Assembly: GCA_002309855.1 (NCBI GenBank)
Contig: DBYD01000026.1
Coordinates: 1-24,158, forward strand
Source of the DNA: Bacteroidales bacterium UBA1195
GTDB lineage: Bacteria; Bacteroidota; Bacteroidia; Bacteroidales; WCHB1-69
Direction: 5' to 3'
DNA: 24,158 nt
A model generated the notes under the pieces. The model saw nothing but the letters and a program-made list of their open reading frames with translations, had not been told where the DNA came from and made no database searches. Made by a program: the position numbers and the translations under genes. Shown piece by piece: positions 1 through 7,756 of the stretch (position 1 is its first letter; every line of letters begins with the position of its first letter).

Positions 1-108
1 ACGCAGTTCGGAACCTTCTTCAAGAAACACACCGGCCAGACGCCGATGGAATACAGGAACGGGAAGGGAATTCCGGAGGGTGAGGCGGAAGAGAAAAATA
101 ATAATTAA
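1..108 (+). CDS. AraC-family transcriptional regulator, C-terminal fragment
   Basis: This open frame enters from the left edge and ends at TAA 106-108, giving 35 residues. It begins TQFGTFFKKHTGQTPMEYRN, the classic end of the second helix-turn-helix of AraC/XylS regulators (the F-x-x-F-K-K/R-x-x-G-x-T-P-x-x-Y/F-R signature). The last 15 residues are a polar, acidic tail. By family knowledge it binds DNA through the AraC HTH domain. The effector domain and target are outside the window, so no specific role can be given. It converges with the flavoprotein gene ending at 229. Confidence 0.85.
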   Translation, partial: TQFGTFFKKHTGQTPMEYRNGKGIPEGEAEEKNNN

Positions 109-210
109 TAGTTAATAATTAATAGTTAATAGATTAGAGTTGGTGGCGTGTGGGATACGGCATCGTTGAAGAAAGATATATAACTATAAACTCTTAACTA
201 TTAACTATAA
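105..210. repeat. A+T-rich tandem and inverted repeat between convergent genes
   Basis: Two 14-base units (TTAATAGTTAATAA at 105-118, TTAATAGTTAATAG at 119-132) follow and overlap the regulator's stop codon. The inverse, CTATTAACTATAA at 198-210, matches the complement of 120-132 at 12 of 13 positions across a loop of about 65 bases. It lies between two genes that converge, so a bidirectional terminator or 3'-end structure is possible. That role is inferred, and there is no GC stem with a U tract. Confidence 0.5.
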
Positions 211-228
211 ACTGAATCAATCGTGACA

Positions 229-1335
229 TCATGAGATGTTCCTTGCAATGATGTCGGCGCAGGCGCAGGCGAAAAAGAGATTGTAGCCGCCGCACACGCC
301 GTCGATATCCAGCAGCTCGCCTGCTGCGTAGAGCCCCGGAAAACCCTTTATCGCAAGGTTTTCGTCCACACAGCTGATGGGGATGCCGCCGTGGCAGACC
401 TGTGCCCCCTCCCAACCGTAGGTCTCATCAATATCCAGACGGAACCGTTTCGGGTCGAAGGGCTGGCGGCGGTAAAGCGCGTTCAGCTTTGGATGCAGCA
501 CGCCGCAGAGGTCACGGTGCTGTTTCAGGTGCTCCCGGAGTGACCATCTGGGCTGTCCGTACATGAAATCCAGCAGCAGATGGCAGTCCTGCGGCTGCCC
601 AAGCCGGTTGTAGATGGCGGAGGCGTTCAGTATTACAATGCCGGAGAGCCCGTCCGCCTTGAAGGTGATTTCGCCGGTCTCGCGGAATAGCCCCCGTTCC
701 CCCTGCATCAGCCGCACTTCGGCCTTGACGCGGCAACCCTCCAGTTTTCGCGGACAGTTTCGGATTTTGAACCCTACAAGCGAGGGGGCGAGCGGTGTCA
801 TGGGCAGCGGGATTGTTTCTATATATCTGTTGTAACCCTGACGGTTGCGTGCGATCATACCGGCAGGCGAGCCGCTGCACATCACCACTCGGTCAAACAG
901 GGCCGGTCCATCATTGACGCGCCATTTCCCCGATTCAGGCTGCAATTTGAACACTTCGGTGCCGCAGCGTATTGTGACCCTTTCCGGCAGGTCGTCCAGC
1001 AGGGTGTCGAGGACGGTCTGGGAAAATTCGCTCCATGGGTAGATGCGTCCCTCTTCATCGGTGCGCAGCAGCAGCCCGAACGATTCCCACAGCTGCCGGA
1101 TGCGGCTGTCATCGCATTGTGCCAGTATATGCCGCATGAACTCCGGATGGTTGTAGCATTCCGGTGTGATGCCGTCATGGAGAAGGTTGGCCTTGCCTCC
1201 GCCGGAGGCCTTGATTTTGCTGCCCACCTTCTCCGCTTTCTCAAAGACTGTCACACGGCAATCCTTACGCCGTGAAAGCAGTCTGGTCAGAAACAGGCCG
1301 GACGCACCGGCCCCGATGATGGCTATGTTTGTCAT
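229..1335 (-). CDS. BaiN/HI0933-like FAD-dependent oxidoreductase
   Basis: The 368-residue protein opens with a Rossmann dinucleotide motif (GAGASG, residues 8-13), followed by an acidic residue at the end of beta-2 (FEK, 31-33) and SGGGKANLL (44-52). That last motif corresponds to the SGGGRCN motif of the HI0933/YhiN/BaiN family. The C-terminus has GGYNL, also typical of the family. These soluble flavoproteins are often annotated as aminoacetone oxidase-like or NAD(P)/FAD-dependent oxidoreductases; BaiN acts on bile-acid intermediates, but the substrate here cannot be assigned. It is slightly short for a family usually near 400 residues, with no break visible. The ATG at 1335 overlaps the stop of the upstream lipoprotein gene by four bases (ATGA), indicating translational coupling. 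Confidence 0.85.
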   Translation of the reverse strand: MTNIAIIGAGASGLFLTRLLSRRKDCRVTVFEKAEKVGSKIKASGGGKANLLHDGITPECYNHPEFMRHILAQCDDSRIRQLWESFGLLLRTDEEGRIYPWSEFSQTVLDTLLDDLPERVTIRCGTEVFKLQPESGKWRVNDGPALFDRVVMCSGSPAGMIARNRQGYNRYIETIPLPMTPLAPSLVGFKIRNCPRKLEGCRVKAEVRLMQGERGLFRETGEITFKADGLSGIVILNASAIYNRLGQPQDCHLLLDFMYGQPRWSLREHLKQHRDLCGVLHPKLNALYRRQPFDPKRFRLDIDETYGWEGAQVCHGGIPISCVDENLAIKGFPGLYAAGELLDIDGVCGGYNLFFACACADIIARNIS

Positions 1336-1850
1336 TCGATAAGCCGGACGGAGCCTCCTCCCCAGCGTTCCATGTAGTGTATGTTCGGTTTTTCCTTGTT
1401 GAATCCGAGACGGTATCCGCGATCTGGTCCGAGCGGTGAGGATGACCAGTAGAAACCTTCCACGTTGACATTGTAGACAGTCCCGTCCTGACCGCGGAAG
1501 CCACCGGCGGGCAGCATGATGGCCTTTTTGTTTTTGCCTGTGATCTTGAAGCCTTTCTTATCCACCCAAGTCCATTCGCATTCATTCACGAGTTCCTCAA
1601 ACTGGGCTTTGGTCGGCACTTTTTTGCCGAATTTCTTGGCGGCCTCGTCGTAGGTGTAATACCCGTCGCCTTCGTTGGTCGCCTTCCACTTGGTACCGCT
1701 CGGCAGACCCAGGTCGGCGAACCCTTCGGTGACGATATTGTCCCCCTTCTCCTTGTCGTTTTTAGGATCATCTTCTTTGTTGCAGCCTGTCATCATGCAG
1801 AGCGAAAGTGCCATGAGGCACGTCATGCAAAAATTTAAATATTTTTTCAT
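1332..1850 (-). CDS. Lipoprotein with DLGLPSGTKW domain
   Basis: A 172-residue protein with a lipoprotein signal (hydrophobic residues 7-20, lipobox MTGC, Cys 23) and then a charged Asp/Lys-rich linker. The mature domain has DLGLPSGTKWKATN, then YDEAAKKFGKKVPTKAQFEEL, then FYWSSS and a C-terminal SVRLI. This is the pattern of the Fibrobacter-succinogenes-major-type/DUF1566-like domain common in Bacteroidales surface proteins, where it usually reads VDLGLPSGTLWA...YYWSS. It is probably anchored in a membrane and exposed on the surface or in the periplasm; the ligand is unknown. It is first in a two-gene unit with the flavoprotein. The upstream region 1851-1988 is very A+T-rich, and no clear promoter box was located on this strand. 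Confidence 0.75.
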   Translation of the reverse strand: MKKYLNFCMTCLMALSLCMMTGCNKEDDPKNDKEKGDNIVTEGFADLGLPSGTKWKATNEGDGYYTYDEAAKKFGKKVPTKAQFEELVNECEWTWVDKKGFKITGKNKKAIMLPAGGFRGQDGTVYNVNVEGFYWSSSPLGPDRGYRLGFNKEKPNIHYMERWGGGSVRLIE

Positions 1851-1988
1851 AATAGAATGATTTATAAAATTATAATTTATTAAATTAAAAAAAATAACAT
1901 TCTTAAAACGGATGATTATATGGTTTTATTGTGCAAATTGTTTTTTTTTCATTTTTTTTCAAAAAAAGGGACGTATCGGTTTTTTTAT

Positions 1989-1996
1989 TACTTTTG
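1989..1996 (+). promoter_or_regulatory. Bacteroidota -7 box (TACTTTTG) for the ATPase gene
   Basis: TACTTTTG fits the TAnnTTTG consensus and lies 38 bases before ATG 2034. No convincing -33 TTTG box is visible in the poly-A/T upstream. The expected start of transcription falls inside the dyad at 1995-2029. Confidence 0.65.
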
Positions 1997-2029
1997 CACA
2001 AAATGAAAGTTCAACTTTCAAATTGTGCA
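1995..2029. repeat. 35-bp dyad symmetry overlapping promoter and leader
   Basis: Left arm TGCACAAAATGAAAGTT (1995-2011), a single central C, then AACTTTCAAATTGTGCA (2013-2029). The arms pair at 15 of 17 positions; the inner eight are perfect. The dyad starts in the -7 box and ends five bases before the start codon at 2034. It could be an operator for a dimeric repressor or a 5'-UTR hairpin that hides the start region. Confidence 0.75.
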
Positions 2030-2033
2030 GTTT

Positions 2034-3200
2034 ATGGAGTTTATAAATAGAACTATCGCAGAATCAATCAAAAGACTAATTCCGTCATTTCGTGTTATTG
2101 TAGTGACAGGGGCGCGTCAGGTGGGGAAAACCACCCTTTGTAAGGCTATTTTTCCGGAATATGACTATGTGAACCTTGAGGTGGCTGCCGTTCGCGAAAT
2201 GATTGCGCAGGAGCCTCAAAAATTCATCCGAAACATTGGAAAAGGAGCCGTTATTGATGAAGCGCACCGCCTTCCCGAGTTGTTTTCGTACATACAGGCG
2301 GATGTTGACGAGCATCCTGAAAAACGTTATGTGCTGACCGGCAGCAGCAACTTTGCCATGCTGGAGAGGGTCACCCAATCGTTGGCCGGCCGGGCGGCAC
2401 TGTTCACACTGCCTCCATTTTCAATTGGGGAAATTGGCGGCCGCATTCAGTTGATGAGCACGGACGAACTGCTTTTCCACGGGATGTATCCGGCATCCTT
2501 TGCGGATGACATGCCATTGGACTACCTCTATTCCAACTACTACAGCACCTATATTGAAAGGGATGTGCATCAGCTGGTCAATGTAAAAAACATGTCGGCT
2601 TTCCAACTTTTTGTCCGGCTTTGCGCCGGAAGGGCGGCTTCGGAATGCAATTTCTCCGCATTGGCCGCCGAAACCGGCGTGTCCGCCCCCACACTAAGGG
2701 AATGGATGTGCATACTGGAAGCCTCATACATCATTTTCCGGCTGCAACCCTATCATGCCAGCATAGGGAAAAGGCTGGTGAAGATGCCGAAAATCTATTT
2801 CCACGACACAGGCATCCTTTGCTTCCTGCTTGGCATTGAAAATGCCGGACAGCTGGCCACACATCCTCTGCGCGGCGCCATTTTTGAGAACTTTGTCGTT
2901 TCTGAATTCGTGAAATCACGGCTCAACATGGGGAAACTGCCCAATCTCTTTTTCTATCGCGACAGCCGCGGTACCGAGATAGATCTTGTGCAGACGGTGG
3001 CCGATGATTTGCTTTTTTATGAGATAAAATCATCGCAGACCTTCAATTCCAGTTTTTTTGACAATATCAAAAAGGTTTCGGCTCTTTTCGGAGGCCGTGT
3101 CACCAGATCCGCTGTCATTTACGACGGGTCGGAAACGCTTGATTCCCAACAAAACGGGATTTACAATTTCAGGCAATTTGCATATAAACAGGAATCTTAA
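2034..3200 (+). CDS. AAA_14/DUF4143 ATP-binding protein
   Basis: A 388-residue P-loop ATPase. Walker A is GARQVGKTT (26-34), Walker B ends VIDEA (D75, E76), and a sensor-like VLTGSSN follows near residue 102. The C-terminal DUF4143 region contains TEIDLV (D317) and YEIKSS (E330, K332), a PD-(D/E)xK-nuclease-like arrangement seen across this family. These cytoplasmic proteins are abundant in Bacteroidales; their physiological role is not settled. I chose ATG 2034 rather than an upstream GTG at 2025, because 2025 lies inside the dyad and ATG 2034 suits the short leader. It ends 11 bases before the transglutaminase-like gene on the same strand. Its upstream 35-bp dyad suggests dedicated control. 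Confidence 0.88.
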   Translation: MEFINRTIAESIKRLIPSFRVIVVTGARQVGKTTLCKAIFPEYDYVNLEVAAVREMIAQEPQKFIRNIGKGAVIDEAHRLPELFSYIQADVDEHPEKRYVLTGSSNFAMLERVTQSLAGRAALFTLPPFSIGEIGGRIQLMSTDELLFHGMYPASFADDMPLDYLYSNYYSTYIERDVHQLVNVKNMSAFQLFVRLCAGRAASECNFSALAAETGVSAPTLREWMCILEASYIIFRLQPYHASIGKRLVKMPKIYFHDTGILCFLLGIENAGQLATHPLRGAIFENFVVSEFVKSRLNMGKLPNLFFYRDSRGTEIDLVQTVADDLLFYEIKSSQTFNSSFFDNIKKVSALFGGRVTRSAVIYDGSETLDSQQNGIYNFRQFAYKQES

Positions 3201-3211
3201 CAATCCGCACC

Positions 3212-5902
3212 ATGAGACACAAGATTTTTTTGCTGGCCATGCCGCTTATGCTGCTGGCCTGCCACCGCGAAACGCATTTCATCACCGATGCCGGTTACCG
3301 CGCACAGGTGGAGAAGGATTTTGAGGCACGCAAGCTGCTGGCCTCCGGACGTGCCACGGAGCTCTTTTCCGTGATGGACACCTCCCTGTCGCTCGAAGAA
3401 ACGGAGGCGATGCAGTTCCTCTACGCCTACATGCCCTACAGCGACCTTGCCGACTACGACGGCATTTTTTTCCTGAAACAGGTGCGCACCGCCTTCGCCG
3501 CCCGCGACACTTTTTCGTGGGGACGCACGGTGCCGGAGGAGATTTTCCGCCACTTCGTGCTGGTGTATCGGGTGAACAACGAGAATCTCGACACTGCACG
3601 GATGTACATCTTTAATGAATTGAAGGGGCGTTTGAAAGGCATGACGATGTATGATGCCGCACTGGAGGTGAACCACTGGTGCCACGAGCATGTGACCTAC
3701 CGTCCCAGCGATGTGCGCACCTCCGCGCCGTTGGCCACCCTTCGCACAGGCTTCGGACGCTGTGGCGAGGAATCGACCTTGGCTGTAACCGCGCTGCGGG
3801 CCGTGGGCATTCCCGCCCGTCAGTGCTACACCCCGCGCTGGGCGCATTGTGACGACAACCACGCCTGGGTGGAGGTATGGGTGGAGGGACAATGGCGCTA
3901 CTTGGGCGCCTGCGAACCTGCCGCCAAGCTCGACATGGCCTGGTTTACACAGCCTGCCACCCGCTGCATGATGGTGCATACCAAGGCTTTCGGCCGCTAC
4001 AATGGCGATGAGGAGGTGGTAAGGCGCACTGGTCTTTACAGCGAACTGAACCTGCTCAGCCATTACGCCGACACACGCCATATCACAGCCACAGTGCAGG
4101 ACAGGGAGGGCAAGCCTGTTAGAGAGGCGCAGGTGAAATTCAAACTCTACAACTATTCCGAATACTACACCCTCGCCACCATGACTACTGACGCCGACGG
4201 ACAGGCCTCCATAACCACCGGTTTGGGCGACCTGCTTGTATGGGCTTGCAAGGATGGCAAATACGGCTACGCAAAAATCGATGTCCGCAAAAACGACAAG
4301 ATAATCCTGAAGCTGACACGCAGCGCAGGGGAGGAATATGTGGAAAATCTGGAAATTAACCCGCCTGAGGGCAAATTTCGCGATGAGGGTGCGACGGAGG
4401 CGGAAATTGCCGCCAACGCCTGCCGCCTCGCCTGCGAGGATTCGATGCGAAACGCCTATCTGGCAACGTTTCCGACCATGTCAACGGTTGGGGTAGAGAC
4501 GCACGGCCGTGCGTCTCTACAACCAAACCCCAACCTGACCGACGAACAATTACAGGAAATCATCCGCAAATGCGAGGGCAATTATGCGGAAATCATCAAA
4601 TTCATCAACAACCATGCGGATGAAAAATTGGCAGGGGAAGAATCGGTTGCATTTGATTTATACCCGGATGTTTGTCACGAAACATGGGAGAAGTGGAATG
4701 TTTTATATGATTATCTTTGTTCTTTCAGTGATAAGGATTTACGTGATATTACCGCAGATGTGTTGGAGGCACATTGTGTTATTCCGTCAATGAATTTTGT
4801 AGGATGGGACTATGAAATATATAAAAAAGGCATCCTGCCCGCACGCATCAGCAACGAGATGGTGCGGCCATACCGCAAGGAGCTGCTTTCCGTTTTTAGA
4901 GACTTCACCGCTGACAGCATCTTCCGTTGGACTGCCGAAAATATCATCGTGGATGACACCGGCAACTACTACCGCTGTCCCATCTCGCCCGTGGGCGTTT
5001 ACAGACTGCGTCACGCCGATGCGCACAGCCGCGACATTTTCTTCATCGCCGCTTGCCGCTCCGCAGGAATTCCGGCCTACATGGACAATGCCACGGAGCA
5101 GTTGTTTGTATATGACGTAAACAAAATGAATTGGCAGATTGTCTCCTTTGCCGAAAAGCAGGAGCCGGCCAAAACCGGAAAACTGCGTCTCGAATACCAC
5201 GGTGCTGCCAAACTTAAGCCGCAGTACTGGAGCCATTTCACCATCGCCAAGTTCGAGAACGGCGATTTTGTCACCTTCGACTACGAGAATGACCCGCGTG
5301 TAGCTTCGTTCCCTGCGACCTTGGAGCTTGAGGCGGGCTATTATATGCTCTCAACCGGCAACCGCTACAGCGACGGCGCCGCCCTTTCGCGGCTGGAGTT
5401 TTTCAATGTGTCCGAAGGGGAGACCGTCACCAAGGAGCTGGTGATCCGTCCGTTGGAGGCACGCCCCGGCATGGTTTACGGTTGTGTGACACCGGATATG
5501 CGCGTTCCCATTAATTCGGAGCAGCACAGCCTTCCCGAACTGTTTGGAAAAAATCCGCTGGTGCTCTGCTACATCGAGCCGGATCGCGAGCCGACCAAGC
5601 ACCTGCTGAACGAACTGTCCGCCATGCAGAAGACTTTTGACGAATGGAAGATACCCTTCCTCATGGTGGTTCCAGAAGGGGAGGAGCGTGCCTTTGACCC
5701 GAAGCGCTGGCACCTGCCGCACGACACCAAGGTGGCTGTGGATTCCAACGGGTTGCTGCTGGAGCGTCTGGCCGCAGAAAAAATCTGTTTCAAGACGATC
5801 AGCCGCCCGTTGGTGCTGATAGTCCGGCCCGACGGAAAGGTGACCTTCAAAAGCGAAGGCTACCGCATCGGAACAGCAGAACTGATTTTTAAGTCGTTGT
5901 GA
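3212..5902 (+). CDS. Transglutaminase-like lipoprotein with thioredoxin-fold tail
   Basis: An 896-residue protein with a lipoprotein signal (lipobox LLAC, Cys 17). The core transglutaminase/cysteine-protease-like domain has FGRCGEES (Cys 184) and DNHAWVEVW (His 217). The third acidic residue is less clear; GACEP (E235) is a candidate. Residues about 290-370 look like a carboxypeptidase-regulatory/beta-sandwich domain. A second region near residues 570-640 (YRLRHADAHSRD...CRSAGIPAYMD) resembles a transglutaminase core whose cysteine is missing. The last 170 residues resemble a thioredoxin-like fold (VLIVRPDGKVTFKSEGY) without a CxxC pair. It is probably anchored in the outer membrane or periplasm; the substrate is unknown. 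A 28-bp palindrome is carried in frame at residues 428-437. The family assignment is firm, the tail domains are inferred. Confidence 0.82.
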   Translation: MRHKIFLLAMPLMLLACHRETHFITDAGYRAQVEKDFEARKLLASGRATELFSVMDTSLSLEETEAMQFLYAYMPYSDLADYDGIFFLKQVRTAFAARDTFSWGRTVPEEIFRHFVLVYRVNNENLDTARMYIFNELKGRLKGMTMYDAALEVNHWCHEHVTYRPSDVRTSAPLATLRTGFGRCGEESTLAVTALRAVGIPARQCYTPRWAHCDDNHAWVEVWVEGQWRYLGACEPAAKLDMAWFTQPATRCMMVHTKAFGRYNGDEEVVRRTGLYSELNLLSHYADTRHITATVQDREGKPVREAQVKFKLYNYSEYYTLATMTTDADGQASITTGLGDLLVWACKDGKYGYAKIDVRKNDKIILKLTRSAGEEYVENLEINPPEGKFRDEGATEAEIAANACRLACEDSMRNAYLATFPTMSTVGVETHGRASLQPNPNLTDEQLQEIIRKCEGNYAEIIKFINNHADEKLAGEESVAFDLYPDVCHETWEKWNVLYDYLCSFSDKDLRDITADVLEAHCVIPSMNFVGWDYEIYKKGILPARISNEMVRPYRKELLSVFRDFTADSIFRWTAENIIVDDTGNYYRCPISPVGVYRLRHADAHSRDIFFIAACRSAGIPAYMDNATEQLFVYDVNKMNWQIVSFAEKQEPAKTGKLRLEYHGAAKLKPQYWSHFTIAKFENGDFVTFDYENDPRVASFPATLELEAGYYMLSTGNRYSDGAALSRLEFFNVSEGETVTKELVIRPLEARPGMVYGCVTPDMRVPINSEQHSLPELFGKNPLVLCYIEPDREPTKHLLNELSAMQKTFDEWKIPFLMVVPEGEERAFDPKRWHLPHDTKVAVDSNGLLLERLAAEKICFKTISRPLVLIVRPDGKVTFKSEGYRIGTAELIFKSL
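4493..4520. repeat. 28-bp perfect palindrome inside a coding sequence
   Basis: The left arm GTAGAGACGCACGG is followed immediately by its exact complement CCGTGCGTCTCTAC. An outer pair, GGTTGGGG (4486-4493) and CCCCAACC (4528-4535), extends the dyad across a seven-base bulge. It is read in frame as VETHGRASL within the transglutaminase-like lipoprotein. A related palindrome with the same GTAGRGACG ends lies at 21212-21239. Confidence 0.85.
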
Positions 5903-5914
5903 TTTATACTGATT

Positions 5915-6675
5915 TCACTTTTCTTTATCTATATACGCCTTAACACTATATAGTGGAATGTTTTCCATCCACCCTTGGTCAACATATGGCTTCATGGAAC
6001 AACGCAGACCTTTCAGTTTTTTATCGGCATGGTCTGTTTTGACAAATTGTGACAAGGACTTGCTCTTCATGTTCTCCTCGGCTTTTACCTCAACGGGAAC
6101 CACACGCCGATTCGTTTGCACAAGGAAATCAATCTCCTGGGTGGAATGGTCCTTGCTGAAATAATATACGCCAATGTCATCCGCGCTTTTTAATTGTTCA
6201 ATGACATAGTTTTCCGTAAATGCCCCCTTGAATTCAGTAAACACGTCATTACTGGTAAGCATAAGACCGGGTTGGGCATTGCTGAGAGCTCCAAGCAGCC
6301 CGACATCTGACAAGTAAAGTTTGAAAGCATCAAAGTCTTCATAAAACCTCAAGGGTTGCTCAGGTGTTTTGCATCTGTGAACGGAGCATCTTGTATCTCA
6401 TCAAAGAAAAGCAGTGTCCGTCCTGCATTCACATGCTGCCCGGTATTTGCCTCAACATCCCGTATGATTCGATTGGGCTTAAGATCATGCAGAAATAATG
6501 ATTGGGCGAAATCATCATCCGAACAGTTGACATATACCAAGTTCTCATATTCATTCCTGCCAAACTCTTTCAAAAGCCAAGTTTTTCCAACCTGACGTGC
6601 ACCTTCCAGGATAAGAGGTTTTCTATCTGCATCGTTTTTCCACTTCAATAAAGAATTGTATAGATTTCTCTTCAT
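5915..6675 (-). pseudogene. Collapsed AAA_14/DUF4143 ATPase (internal deletion plus frameshift)
   Basis: The 5' part (6349-6675) encodes a normal start, Walker A GARQVGKTW and Walker B LLFFDEIQDAP, then runs into nine unrelated residues and a stop. The 3' part (frame of 5915-6352) encodes a typical DUF4143 end: FYEDFDAFKLYLSDVGLLGA, then EIDFLV...VPVEVKA. In that second frame the protein can be read further upstream (VHRCKTPEQPLRFYEDF), overlapping the first part. About 250 residues remain where intact relatives have about 400, so roughly 150-200 codons between Walker B and the DUF4143 core appear deleted, leaving a frame change near 6390. The apparent start of the second open frame is TTG, inside the former gene. 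It converges with the transglutaminase-like gene 13 bases away. Confidence 0.85.
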
Positions 6676-6723
6676 TTATTGTGTTAATTAATAATGGTAA
6701 ATAAGGTACATATTTCAAATTAG

Positions 6724-6793
6724 TTAACAAATTATTTTATGCATTTTTGTGAGGGAATATTGTGGATGTAATATCATTTTAACAAATTATTTT
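6724..6793. repeat. 15-bp direct repeat pair upstream of the broken ATPase
   Basis: TTAACAAATTATTTT occurs exactly at 6724-6738 and 6779-6793, 55 bases apart, in the leader or promoter zone of the broken ATPase gene. The gap 6676-6889 holds nothing else I recognise beyond the orphan promoter at 6844 and the 3' flank of the ORF6N repeat. Confidence 0.6.
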
Positions 6794-6840
6794 GTTTATA
6801 CTCAAATATATATAAGCTACCGCAAACAGCGTGGAACCAT

Positions 6841-7117
6841 TTGCAAAGGTACTCAAATTCTCCATATGAAGTATCTTTGCCGGAAAAATTTATACCCCTG
6901 TATCCGTGTCCTCCTGCCTGAACCCAATCCGTTTCCGAGGTGTATTAGGTTGCGCCCGCAGCTGGTCTAAGGCATCGTTGAGCGCCTCAATCTGCAGCGC
7001 GATTTCGGTGTTGGTCTCCTCCTGCTGCCGGTTGATGTCGTTTTGGTCATGGAGAATCTCCTCCACATAGCTGTTGAGCTGGTCCACCTTGTGGGAAATC
7101 TGCTCCATTTTCAGGTT
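6841..7117. repeat. ORF6N 3' module, copy A
   Basis: 277 bases covering the last 75 codons of ORF6N copy A, its stop and 49 bases downstream. It matches 10951-11227 nearly base for base with no gaps (constant offset 4110); only about a dozen differences are visible. The match runs past the stop codon through a promoter-like box, then ends abruptly. Confidence 0.9.
6844..6851 (-). promoter_or_regulatory. Orphan -7 box (TACCTTTG) after ORF6N copy A
   Basis: On the minus strand this reads AATTTGAGTACCTTTGC. It is the counterpart of the promoter at 10954-10961, which serves a lipoprotein gene. Here the next start codon is 170 bases away, at the broken ATPase, so the original downstream gene may have been lost. 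Confidence 0.5.
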
Positions 7118-7561
7118 CATTGAAAGCATTCCAGATATTGCTTCACGCATTGCAATAAAAGCCCGCGTTATCATTACACTCATTTGTATGGCTAATGAAC
7201 TTCGCAATATGGAGGCTAACATGATGGTTCCATGTTCGGTAAATGCATAAGGCAGGGCGGATTTTGGCCTTCGTTGGGGTGATGTCATCACAAATTGTGA
7301 TGACATATTTTGGAATGTGGTTTCTAAAGTCTGAAATTGCGACATTAGATAATGCCATTCATCGTTATTAAGTTGGAACATAAAATCCTCTGGAAACCGT
7401 TCGATGTTTCGTCTTACCGCTTGGTTCAGCACACGTGTCTCCACACCGTACAGTTCCGCCAGGTCGCGGTCAAGCATGACGCGCTGCCCACGGATCACGT
7501 AGATGCGCTTCTTGATGATTTCAACGTTTGATGTTTGTGTCGTCAGATTAGTGTTATCCAT
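6890..7561 (-). CDS. ORF6N-domain DNA-binding protein, copy A
   Basis: A 223-residue protein. Residues 12-63 (IIKKRIYVIRGQRVMLDRDL onward, then LYGVETRVLNQAV) are the start of the ORF6N domain, a DNA-binding-associated domain of phages, plasmids and Bacteroidales genomes. The domain continues through LPYAFTEHGTIMLASILRSS and ITRAFIAMR. The last 74 residues are a heptad-like coiled coil rich in Gln, Glu and Asn, probably for oligomerisation. Residues 1-63 and the C-terminal 75 are almost identical to copy B (11000-11719), while residues 64-148 differ greatly. A -7 box lies about 43 bases upstream of the ATG. Function is inferred as a transcription factor or phage-derived anti-repressor-like protein; targets are unknown. 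Confidence 0.85.
   Translation of the reverse strand: MDNTNLTTQTSNVEIIKKRIYVIRGQRVMLDRDLAELYGVETRVLNQAVRRNIERFPEDFMFQLNNDEWHYLMSQFQTLETTFQNMSSQFVMTSPQRRPKSALPYAFTEHGTIMLASILRSSLAIQMSVMITRAFIAMREAISGMLSMNLKMEQISHKVDQLNSYVEEILHDQNDINRQQEETNTEIALQIEALNDALDQLRAQPNTPRKRIGFRQEDTDTGV
7373..7561. repeat. ORF6N 5' module, copy A
   Basis: 189 bases encoding residues 1-63. Aligns without gaps to 11531-11719 with about eight substitutions. Similarity stops at the start codon on one side and at codon 63 on the other. Confidence 0.9.
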
Positions 7562-7603
7562 TTTTTTTCTTTGTTAGTGGTTGTGATGTTAGTGTACTTT
7601 CTG

Positions 7604-7611
7604 CAAAAGTA
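7604..7611 (-). promoter_or_regulatory. -7 box (TACTTTTG) for ORF6N copy A
   Basis: Minus-strand TACTTTTGC, 42 bases before ATG 7561. It forms a divergent promoter region with the box at 7722-7729. Confidence 0.6.
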
Positions 7612-7700
7612 GTCATTTTTCCGACAGGTTTTCCAAAATAATTTTAATTTATTGTAACTCGCTGATATATATATATTGCCAATTAATGCAAAAAAAGCAA

Positions 7701-7730
7701 TGACCGTATTCGGATTTTGAGTACTTTTGC
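7701..7730 (+). promoter_or_regulatory. Promoter block for the DUF4919 gene (-7 box 7722-7729)
   Basis: CCGTATTCGGATTTTGAG followed by TACTTTTGC, 28 bases before ATG 7757. The 30-base block matches 11794-11823, in front of the MmcQ operon, at 26 positions. Both blocks stand in the divergent region upstream of an ORF6N gene. The CCG...CGG part is a candidate operator. Confidence 0.65.
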
Positions 7731-7756
7731 GGAATGAAACATAAAATTTGGGTATC

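Noticed and set aside
1995..2029. Invertible promoter
   Set aside because: The dyad arms are separated by one base, so there is no invertible segment between them, and no recombinase gene is in the window.
3197..4081. 294-codon open frame antisense to the transglutaminase-like gene
   Set aside because: It lies wholly opposite a well-supported gene, has no recognisable domain, and is explained by the high G+C of that gene.
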